A stretch of 64,000 nt of DNA from Janthinobacterium aquaticum (GTDB lineage Bacteria > Pseudomonadota > Gammaproteobacteria > Burkholderiales > Burkholderiaceae_D), in assembly GCF_009208565.1 (NCBI RefSeq), contig NZ_WFLK01000002.1:186001-250000 (forward strand). The letters are read 5' to 3'. The position numbers and the translations under genes are program-made. The notes beneath the pieces were generated by a model that was not told the DNA's origin, searched no databases, and worked only from the letters and a program-made list of their open reading frames with translations. Of the stretch, positions 52,573 through 59,854 are shown in pieces (position 1 is the first letter of the stretch; each line of letters starts with the position of its first letter).

Positions 52573-54602
52573 GCTGGCACGATGTCTACCGCAGTTTCGA
52601 TGACGACAGCCTGGTCACGCTGGCCAATGCCGGCTTGCTGCGGCGCGCCATGAAAGATGTCGAGGCAGGCAAAGTTGGCTGGCAGGGCGAGCCTGGCGGC
52701 GCCTTGCGCGCCGATGGCCAGCAGGTGCTGCTCGATGGCGGCGGCCCGCAAAAGGGCCGCTGCGATTGCCCGGCGCCCGGCATCTGCAAGCATATCCTGG
52801 CCGCCAGCGTGTGGCTGCGCCAGCTGCCGCTTGATGACGCGCAAGCGCCGCCTGCAGCGGCCAGCGTGCTCGACGAAGTGCTGGCCCAGGATGGCGCGGC
52901 GCTGTGCAAGCAGGCCGGCAAGCCGGCTTGCCGCCAGGCGCTGGCCTGGCTGGCCGATAGCGCCGAGGCGCAGGTGCAGGTGATCGGCGGCCGCTTGCAG
53001 ATCGAACTGCCGGCGCTGAAACTGGCCTGCAGCTATGTGCGCGGCGCCGGTTTTGATGGCATGGTGTCCGACGTGCCGGCCGCCATGCGCAAGGCGCTGC
53101 ATCTGACTGCGCTGGCCTGCGTATGGCGCGCGCATGGGCAGGAACTGCCGTGGCCATCTGGCCTGGAAACGGCGCTGTCCGAGGCGCCCGATGGCTTGAG
53201 CAGCAGCGAGCTGCTGTTCGTGGCCCAAGTGCAGCGTTTGCTCGGTGAGCTGTATGACAACGGCCTGTCGCACGCCAGCGCGATTACCGGCGCCATGCTG
53301 CGCGCGCTGAACATGTCGGCCCGCGCGGAAGACCTGCCGCGCCTGGCCGCGCTGCTGCGCTCCCTGGGCGGCACGTTAGAGCTGCTGGTGCAGCGCGACT
53401 ACCAGGCCAGCGAGCGCCAGGCCTTTGACGAGATGGCCACCATCCATGCGCTGTGCGCGGCGCTCGAATGCGCCAAAGGCGATACCTTGCAGCGCCTGCG
53501 CGGGCGCACCCGGCGGCGCTTTAATGTACGCGATGCACGCGATGCACGCGAAGGCGATGCCGGCCAGGATGATGCGCTGGACCTGCTGCCGCTGGGCGCC
53601 TACTGGTGGGAAACGCGCGGCGGCGCGCGCGGGCTGACGCTGTCGTTTTGGGACCATGTGGATGCGCGCATCGTGCAGGCCGTGCTGGCACGCCCCGATG
53701 GCAGCGATCGTTCCTTCACGCGCGAGTCGGCCTGGAATGCGGTCAGCCTGTGGCAGGGCGGCGGCAGCGCCGAACGCCTGTGCCGGCAGGGCCTGCGCCT
53801 GGTCGGCGCGGCGCTGTCCGCTGATGGCCGCCTGGCGCAGGGCGGCCAGGTCGAGGCCAGCAGCCTGCCTTTATGGCCGCTCGACGATGCGCGCTGGCAG
53901 CAGTTGGGCTTTGATGACTGGACAACGCTGGCTGGCCATATCAGGCAAAGCGTGGGCCTGGCAGCCGACAGCATCGACTGCATCGTGTTGCGTCCGCAGG
54001 CCGTGTCGGCGCCGCAGATCGATGAAGTGACGCAGACGCTGGCCTGGCAGCTGTTCGACCGTGACGAAGCGCCATGGACACTGACGGTGCCGGCGCTGCT
54101 CGAACAGCGCGAGCGCATCACGCGGTTGCAGCAGGCGGTCAGCGACGGCGCCGATATACGCGCCGTGCTGGCGCGGCGCGACCCGGACGACAGCGATCGC
54201 TGGCAGCCGGTATCGCTGCTGATCGCCAAAAATAGTGCGCTGCTGGTGGTGTCGCTCGACTTCGAGCTTGGCGCCGGCACGCTGCCGTCGGCGTTGGCGC
54301 GCTTTTTCAAAAGCCTGGCAGGCAGGAAGCCGGCGCCACTGACCTTGACGCTGCCGTCGCAGGCAGCGTTGCTGCTGACCCGTGTGCTGGACCGGCTCGC
54401 CTTGCAGGCGCGCAGCGGGCGGCCACGGCTCGAGGCCGGAATGGCGGGCGAACTGGCGCGCCATGGCGCCAGCCTGCGTGCGCTGGGACTGGACCTGCCG
54501 GCCGCGCTGCTCGACGCCTATCTGGCGCGCCCGGGAGCTGCCCACGCGTTGCGCCTGGCGTATGTGTGTACCACCTGCCAGGCGCTCGAACGTGCTGGCT
54601 GA
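52569..54602 (+). CDS. SWIM zinc-finger protein (YehQ-like)
   Basis: A 677-residue protein starting MSWHDVYRSFDDDSLVTL from a GTG inside the stop of the VWA gene (GTGA). The SWIM zinc motif CDCPAPGICKH is at about residues 66-76, matching CxCx(n)CxH, which binds zinc and is used for protein or DNA contacts. The rest is helical with no enzyme motif I can identify. A longer in-frame start would run far into the VWA gene and was rejected. It is the last gene of the cluster; a structured intergenic element follows at once. Confidence 0.85.
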   Translation: MSWHDVYRSFDDDSLVTLANAGLLRRAMKDVEAGKVGWQGEPGGALRADGQQVLLDGGGPQKGRCDCPAPGICKHILAASVWLRQLPLDDAQAPPAAASVLDEVLAQDGAALCKQAGKPACRQALAWLADSAEAQVQVIGGRLQIELPALKLACSYVRGAGFDGMVSDVPAAMRKALHLTALACVWRAHGQELPWPSGLETALSEAPDGLSSSELLFVAQVQRLLGELYDNGLSHASAITGAMLRALNMSARAEDLPRLAALLRSLGGTLELLVQRDYQASERQAFDEMATIHALCAALECAKGDTLQRLRGRTRRRFNVRDARDAREGDAGQDDALDLLPLGAYWWETRGGARGLTLSFWDHVDARIVQAVLARPDGSDRSFTRESAWNAVSLWQGGGSAERLCRQGLRLVGAALSADGRLAQGGQVEASSLPLWPLDDARWQQLGFDDWTTLAGHIRQSVGLAADSIDCIVLRPQAVSAPQIDEVTQTLAWQLFDRDEAPWTLTVPALLEQRERITRLQQAVSDGADIRAVLARRDPDDSDRWQPVSLLIAKNSALLVVSLDFELGAGTLPSALARFFKSLAGRKPAPLTLTLPSQAALLLTRVLDRLALQARSGRPRLEAGMAGELARHGASLRALGLDLPAALLDAYLARPGAAHALRLAYVCTTCQALERAG

Positions 54603-54605
54603 CGG

Positions 54606-54860
54606 TAATGGCGCTAAGTTGAGCTTTTTCAAGCATTGGAAGTCGCAAGTCGACCAAATGGCGGGCCGGAGACGCGAGCCTGAGAAAATGCCGATGGCGG
54701 CGTTGCAGCTCCTCGCCGTACTGGCGTACTGTCTTCGTCGCTGCGCCTTGCCCTCGACATTTTTCAGGCTCGCTTGGCCCGAAACTCCTTTGCCGGCGTC
54801 TGGACTATTGTCGCCTTACTGGTGTGCTGGTGGCGCTAGGACGCTAACTTAGCGGCATTG
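54606..54860. repeat. Structured intergenic element with nested inverted repeats
   Basis: A 255 bp noncoding segment directly after the SWIM gene. Outer arms are AATGGCGCTAAGTT (54607-54620) and its complement at 54846-54859, with one mismatch. A second pair is GCGAGCCTGAGAAAATG (54674-54690) and its complement at about 54757-54772, with a one-base bulge, enclosing a pyrimidine-rich loop with CTTCGTCGCTGCGCCTTG. It may be a MITE-like or other dispersed repeat; only one copy lies in the window. Confidence 0.55.
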
Positions 54861-54875
54861 GCGGCAGACGGTGGC

Positions 54876-55271
54876 TTAGGGCTGTTTCGACTGCAGCGCC
54901 GCCAGCTCTGCCCTGGCTTTTTCCAGCTTGCCTTCGAGCTTGGCGATTTTTTTCGGTTCCTTGTTGGCTTCCTGCGCCAGCCGCAGCGAGCGTTCGGTCT
55001 GGTTGACCTTGGCCTGCGCCTTGATGATTTTTTCGTTGTGGCGCTGCACCAGGCGGTCGTCGCGGCAGTTGGCGTTGACTTCGTCGAGCGCGCGCGACAG
55101 GCCCTCAACCTTGTTGGTATTGCCCATCTGCTGCGCGTCGCGCAGTTCGCTGCGGATGCTTTCGCGCTTGGCGGCGCAGCCGGCCAGTTCGCTTGCAGCC
55201 GAGGCGCTGCTGGCGGTAGCAGCAGACAGGCACAGTGTAAAGGCGAGGGCCAGGCGGGTATGGCGTGTCAT
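54876..55271 (-). CDS. DUF1090 family periplasmic protein
   Basis: A 131-residue protein with a signal peptide (cleavage after SSASA) and a mature part that is one long charged helix with coiled-coil character (VNQTERSLRLAQEANKEPKK). Cysteines in AGCAAKRES and NANCRDD are conserved in DUF1090, which includes E. coli YqjC. The function is unknown; a periplasmic or envelope-stress role is only suggested by relatives. The start at 55271 is the one that yields a signal peptide. Confidence 0.85.
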   Translation of the reverse strand: MTRHTRLALAFTLCLSAATASSASAASELAGCAAKRESIRSELRDAQQMGNTNKVEGLSRALDEVNANCRDDRLVQRHNEKIIKAQAKVNQTERSLRLAQEANKEPKKIAKLEGKLEKARAELAALQSKQP

Positions 55272-55401
55272 GGCAGTCCTTGTCGTGGGGTAGGCCATGG
55301 CAATGTAAGCTGGCCGGCGGCACACTGTCAAATGCGCTTGTGCGCTGTTGCAGTGGCTGCATGCGCTAACATTGCTGCCAGTCTGTTTTTTTGCCGTCCT
55401 C

Positions 55402-56394
55402 ATGTTCAGAAAAATTGCTTTGTTGGCCTTGCTGCCCTTGTCCCTGCACCTGCCTTTGCTGGCCCAGCAGCATCCGGCGCTGCTTGACGCCAGTTCCGAG
55501 GTGAAGGCCGATCTGGCCGCGATGCGCGCCAGGGTCGACGCCATCGTCAATCGGCCCGATGACCTGTCGCCGGAAAGCGTCGCCCGCTTCAGGCAGACGC
55601 TTGAGCTGGCGCAAGGTGGCAATGCCGAAGCGCAGCAGGATCTGGCGCAGCTGTATGGCAACGGCGTCGGCGTTGCGCGCAGCAGCGAACAGGCGCTGGC
55701 CTGGCTGACCAGGTCGGCACAAAACGGCCATGGCCCGGCGCAGGCTTTCCTGGGCGCCGCTTATACGCTGGGCAACGGCGCACCACAGGACCGCCAGCTG
55801 GGCGAGTACTGGACGCGCAAGGGTGCAGCGCAGGATATCGAGCTGGCGCACACCACGCTGGCCATGCATTACGAGTCGATCGACAGCAGCCCCGAGGAAC
55901 AGGCACATGCGCTGCACTGGCTGAAGGTGGTTGCCGAGCACGGCTTTATCCCCGCCTACAATGAAATTGGCTATCGTCTGATGCTGACGGCCCGCGACGA
56001 TGCCCAGCGCAAGGAAGCGTTTGGCTGGTACATGAGGGCGGCCAAGGCACTCGATCCACCTGGCCTGAACAACGTTGCCTACAGTTACGAAGTGGGGCAG
56101 GGCGTGGTGCAAAGCGACGAGGCGGCGCTGGGCTGGTACGAGCTGGCGGCGATTGCCAAAAGCCCGCCGGGCCAGACCGGCCTCGCGCGCCTGCTCGAAC
56201 AGGGCCGTGGCGGGCCCACGCGCCAGGGGCCGGCGCCAGCGCCATTCGCGCTCTATCTGCTGGCGGCGCAGCAGGGCGATACCGAGGCCATCGAACGGCT
56301 GGTCAAGGTCTATCGGAACGGTGAGCTGGGCCAGAGCGCCGATGCGGCCCAGGCGCGCCTGTGGCAGAGCAAACTGCTGCAAAAAACGCAGTAA
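55402..56394 (+). CDS. Secreted Sel1/TPR-repeat protein
   Basis: A 330-residue protein with a signal peptide ending LPLLAQQ. From about residue 70 come Sel1-like repeats: GNAEAQQDLAQLYGNGVGVA, GHGPAQAFLGAAYTLGNGAP, ELAHTTLAMHYE, GFIPAYNEIGYRLM, PPGLNNVAYSYEVGQGV and PPGQTGLARLLEQG. Such solenoids bind proteins or glycan-related partners in the periplasm. No enzymatic domain is present and the partner is unknown. The ATG at 55402 begins the signal peptide. Confidence 0.85.
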   Translation: MFRKIALLALLPLSLHLPLLAQQHPALLDASSEVKADLAAMRARVDAIVNRPDDLSPESVARFRQTLELAQGGNAEAQQDLAQLYGNGVGVARSSEQALAWLTRSAQNGHGPAQAFLGAAYTLGNGAPQDRQLGEYWTRKGAAQDIELAHTTLAMHYESIDSSPEEQAHALHWLKVVAEHGFIPAYNEIGYRLMLTARDDAQRKEAFGWYMRAAKALDPPGLNNVAYSYEVGQGVVQSDEAALGWYELAAIAKSPPGQTGLARLLEQGRGGPTRQGPAPAPFALYLLAAQQGDTEAIERLVKVYRNGELGQSADAAQARLWQSKLLQKTQ

Positions 56395-56448
56395 AAATGC
56401 CCGTTGGCGCGCAGACGGGCGCAAGGCGGCATGCTATGATGTTCGCGC

Positions 56449-56462
56449 TGTTATCGATAACA
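56449..56462. promoter_or_regulatory. LacI-type operator before the mannose genes
   Basis: The perfect 14-base palindrome TGTTATCGATAACA lies 33 bases before the isomerase ATG and 9 bases after a TATGAT -10-like element (56435-56440). Binding of the LacI protein encoded at 58799 here would block initiation. Confidence 0.7.
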
Positions 56463-56495
56463 AACCACGCCACAACACCAGAGACACGCGCCACC

Positions 56496-57710
56496 ATGAC
56501 ACCTGATTTCCGCTCCAAACGCATGCTCACCGAGCACATCTTGCATACCATGCGCTTTTACCATCCGCGCGCGATCGATCCGAGCGGCGGCTTCTATCAT
56601 TTTTTCCTCGACGATGGCAGCGTCTACGACGCCAGCACGCGCCATCTGGTCAGCAGCACGCGCTTTGTGTTCAACTATGCGATGGCCTACCGCCAGTTCG
56701 GCGACGACGATTACCAGGCCGCGCTGCGCCATGGCGTGGCCTTTTTGCGCGACGCGCACCGCAATGCCGACACCGGCGGCTATGCCTGGCAACTGAGCTG
56801 GAAAGATGGTGCGGCCACGGTAACGGACGGCGCCAATCACTGCTACGGCCTGGCCTTCGTGCTGCTGGCTTACGCCCATGCGCTGGCGGCCGGCATGCAG
56901 GAAGCGCGCGCCTATCTGGACGAAACGTTTGAACTGATGGAGCAGCGCTTCTGGCTGCCCGAGCATGGCCTGTATGCCGACGTGGCCAGCGCCGACTGGT
57001 CTGAACTCGATGGCTATCGCGGCCAGAACGCCAATATGCATGCCTGCGAGGCGATGCTGGCGGCCTTTGAGGCGACCGGCGAGGCGCGCTATCTGCACCG
57101 CGCCGAAACGCTGGCGCACAATATCACGGTGCGCCAGGCTGGCCTGGCTGACGGCATGATTTGGGAACACTACCGTCCCGACTGGTCGATCGACTGGGAC
57201 TACAACCTGCACGACAAGAGCAATATCTTCCGTCCGTGGGGCTACCAGCCCGGGCACTTTACCGAGTGGGCCAAGCTGCTTTTGATCATGGAGCGCCACG
57301 CCAAATTCATGGCCGGCCCGTCCGACTGGCTGCTGCCGCGCGCGCGCCAGTTGTTCGATACGGCGCTGGCCAAGGCCTGGGACGGCCAGCATGGCGGCAT
57401 CCATTACGGCTTCGGTCCCCAGGATGAAATCTGCGATGGCGACAAATATTTCTGGGTGCAGGCCGAAAGCTTTGCCGCCGCTGCCGTGCTGGCCGCGCGC
57501 ACGGGCGAAGAGGGCTACTGGCAGAGCTATGACAAGATATGGGGCTACAGCTGGCAGCATTTTGTCGACCACAACCATGGCGCCTGGTACCGCATCCTCA
57601 CGCCCGACAACCAGAAGATCAGCAACGAGAAAAGCCCGGCCGGCAAGACCGATTACCACACCATGGGCGCTTGCTATGAAGTGCTGAACGTGATCGGCGG
57701 TGCAGCATGA
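56496..57710 (+). CDS. N-acylglucosamine 2-epimerase family sugar isomerase, probably D-mannose isomerase
   Basis: A 404-residue (alpha/alpha)6-barrel enzyme of the AGE family. Visible blocks are RHLVSSTRFVFNYAMAYR (about residue 50), QNANMHACEAMLAAFEAT (about 175), a central IDWDYNLHDKSNIFRPWGYQ and KTDYHTMGACYEVL near the end, with the His and Arg residues used in proton transfer. ManI-type members convert mannose to fructose. The next gene encodes a PfkB fructokinase and overlaps by 4 bases, so mannose to fructose to fructose-6-phosphate is a natural route. The exact substrate remains an inference. Confidence 0.87.
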   Translation: MTPDFRSKRMLTEHILHTMRFYHPRAIDPSGGFYHFFLDDGSVYDASTRHLVSSTRFVFNYAMAYRQFGDDDYQAALRHGVAFLRDAHRNADTGGYAWQLSWKDGAATVTDGANHCYGLAFVLLAYAHALAAGMQEARAYLDETFELMEQRFWLPEHGLYADVASADWSELDGYRGQNANMHACEAMLAAFEATGEARYLHRAETLAHNITVRQAGLADGMIWEHYRPDWSIDWDYNLHDKSNIFRPWGYQPGHFTEWAKLLLIMERHAKFMAGPSDWLLPRARQLFDTALAKAWDGQHGGIHYGFGPQDEICDGDKYFWVQAESFAAAAVLAARTGEEGYWQSYDKIWGYSWQHFVDHNHGAWYRILTPDNQKISNEKSPAGKTDYHTMGACYEVLNVIGGAA

Positions 57711-58618
57711 ACGCGCCAGTCACCTTCCCGCGTTTCGTCTCGGCCGGCGAAGCGCTGACCGACATGCTGAGGACAGGCGCCGACCAGTGGAGCAGCCAGG
57801 TTGGCGGCTCGACCTGGAACGTGGCGCGCGTGATGGCGCGCCTGGGCGTGCCGAGCGCCTTTGCCGGCGCCGTCAGCCTGGACGTGTTTGGCGATGCGCT
57901 GGCCGCCGCCAACGATGCTGCCGGTCTTGATGGGCGTTTCCTGCAGCGCTATGCCAGGTCGCCGCTGCTGGCCATCGTGCATGAACTGCACCCGCCGACG
58001 TACTACTTTATCGGCGACGACAGCGCCGACCTGCATTTCGACGCCAGCGTACTGCCCGAAGGCTGGATGGCGGGCGCGCAATGGGTGCATTTTGGCGGCA
58101 TCAGCCTGGCGCGCGAACCGCTGGCCGGCAAACTGGTCGCCCTGGCCGAAGCACTGAAGGCGGCCGGCGTGAAGATCAGCTACGATCCGAACTTCCGCGT
58201 GATGATGGACGAGCGCTACGACGCCACTTTGGTGCGCATGACGGCGTTGGCCGACGTGGTGAAAGTGTCCGACGAAGACCTGGCCGGCCTGTTCCGCCAT
58301 GACGATATCGACAGCGCCTTTGCCACCCTGCGCAGCTGGAACCCGGACGCCACTTATTTGTACACGCGTGGCGAGAAGGGCGCCGCGCTGTACCGGGGCG
58401 AGCAGGTGTGGCAGGCCGCGCCGCCAAAGATCACGGTAGTCGACACCGTCGGCGCCGGCGACGCCAGCATCGGCGGCCTGCTCTACAGCCTGATGTACCG
58501 CCCAGAGCAGGACGGCGAAGGCCACCTGCGCTTTGCCGTGGCGGCCGGCGCCGGCGCCTGCCTTGCAGCCGGTGCGGCGCCGCCGTCGGTGGCGTTGATC
58601 GAGCAGTTGCTGGGATAA
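57707..58618 (+). CDS. PfkB-family carbohydrate kinase, probably fructokinase
   Basis: A 303-residue ribokinase-fold kinase. The N terminus has VGGSTWNVARVMARLG (sugar-binding region); the ATP-binding and catalytic motif DTVGAGDASIGG with the base Asp is at about residue 245. It would phosphorylate fructose made by the upstream isomerase. The ATGA overlap with that gene implies coupling. Repeat copy E follows 25 bases after the stop. Confidence 0.9.
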   Translation: MNAPVTFPRFVSAGEALTDMLRTGADQWSSQVGGSTWNVARVMARLGVPSAFAGAVSLDVFGDALAAANDAAGLDGRFLQRYARSPLLAIVHELHPPTYYFIGDDSADLHFDASVLPEGWMAGAQWVHFGGISLAREPLAGKLVALAEALKAAGVKISYDPNFRVMMDERYDATLVRMTALADVVKVSDEDLAGLFRHDDIDSAFATLRSWNPDATYLYTRGEKGAALYRGEQVWQAAPPKITVVDTVGAGDASIGGLLYSLMYRPEQDGEGHLRFAVAAGAGACLAAGAAPPSVALIEQLLG

Positions 58619-58643
58619 CCAGCGATGCGGTCGGGTAGGGCGC

Positions 58644-58812
58644 GTAGGTCGGATTAGGCCCCCAAAGGGGGCCGTAATCCGACAACATTGTTGGCGAATG
58701 AGGTGCTGCCATTGGCCGCGCAGCGGCGTAATCCGACAACATTGTTGGCGCATGAGGTGTTGGCGTCAGCGGTATTGTCGGATTACGGCCCGAAGGGCCT
58801 AATCCGACCTAC
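58644..58812. repeat. GTAGGTCGGATTAG palindromic repeat, copy E
   Basis: The longest copy, 169 bp, with ends GTAGGTCGGATTAG and CTAATCCGACCTAC and two internal CGTAATCCGACAACATTGTTGG units followed by a reversed TTGTCGGATTACGG. It sits between the convergent kinase and lacI genes, and its right end encodes the last codons and stop of lacI. Confidence 0.9.
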
Positions 58813-59854
58813 GTGGTGCTGTGGCCGTCGACGCCCGCTCGACCAGGCTGAACTCCATCAGCCGATGCACGGCCGGGCGGTGTTCGCCGGCGCGGCGCTG
58901 GCGGATTTCATTGAGCACGAGGGTAACGGCGGCGCGCGCCATGTCGGCGATCGGCTGGCGGATGGTGGTCAGTTCGGGCCAGACGATGGTCGCTACCGGC
59001 GTATCGTCGAAGCCGCAGATGCTCAGCGTTTGCGGCACCTGCAGGCCCATGCCGTGCGCCACGGCCAGGGCGGCGGCGGCCATGTCGTCATTGCTGGCAA
59101 AGATCGCCGTCGGCAGCGGCTGTGCCGACAGCAGCTGGCGCGCCGCATCGAGTCCCGAGCGGTAAGTAAAATAGCCTTGTGCGATGCGTTCCGGTGGCAC
59201 ATCGATGCCCGCTTCGCGCATGGCGTCGCAAAACGCTTGCTGGCGCAGCAGCGCCGGCGTATGGGCCGGGTCGCCCTGGATAAAGGCGATATCGCGGTGC
59301 CCCAGATCGAGCAGGTGGCGCGTCATGGCCAGCGCGCCCTGGTAGTCGTCGATGCGCACGGCCGAGGCGCCGGGCGAGGGGCGCGCGGTGGCCACGGCAA
59401 TTACCGGAATGCCGCGCTGCTTCAGCTGCGCCAGCACTGCCGGATCGTCGCATAGCGGCGGCGGCACCAGCATGCCGTCCACGCTGGACTCGACCAGGCT
59501 GTCGATGGCGGCCAGCTGGCTGGCCAGGTCGTCGCAGCGCTCGAGCATCAACTGCCCACCGCCGCGGCGGCACTGCTCCATCGCGCCGACCAGAAATTCA
59601 CTGAGAAACGACGCGCTCGGATTGCTGTACAAGAGGCCAATACGCAGCGTGCCGGTGCGCGCTTCGCGCGCTGCCAGGTTCGGCTCGTAGCGCAGCGCGG
59701 CAATCGCCGCTTCGACCTTGCTGCGGGTGGCGTCGCTGACGCTGGCGCGGCCATTGATCACGCGCGAGACCGTCATGGCGGACACGCCGGCGGCGCGCGC
59801 CACGTCGTGCACGGTGGCGCTGGCCGGGGTGTCGGGAGTCGATGGCGCCGTCAT
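58799..59854 (-). CDS. LacI-family repressor of the mannose genes
   Basis: A 351-residue regulator. The LacI helix-turn-helix is ATVHDVARAAGVSAMTVSRV near residue 15, with the hinge region NGRASVSDATRSKV, followed by a periplasmic-binding-like sugar domain (RIGLLYSNPSASFLSEFLVG). It begins directly after the glucokinase-HexR stop (TAA then ATG, no gap), so the two are co-transcribed. The last residues RRSD and the TAG stop are encoded by repeat copy E. Its likely operator is the palindrome at 56449. Confidence 0.93.
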   Translation of the reverse strand: MTAPSTPDTPASATVHDVARAAGVSAMTVSRVINGRASVSDATRSKVEAAIAALRYEPNLAAREARTGTLRIGLLYSNPSASFLSEFLVGAMEQCRRGGGQLMLERCDDLASQLAAIDSLVESSVDGMLVPPPLCDDPAVLAQLKQRGIPVIAVATARPSPGASAVRIDDYQGALAMTRHLLDLGHRDIAFIQGDPAHTPALLRQQAFCDAMREAGIDVPPERIAQGYFTYRSGLDAARQLLSAQPLPTAIFASNDDMAAAALAVAHGMGLQVPQTLSICGFDDTPVATIVWPELTTIRQPIADMARAAVTLVLNEIRQRRAGEHRPAVHRLMEFSLVERASTATAPRRSD

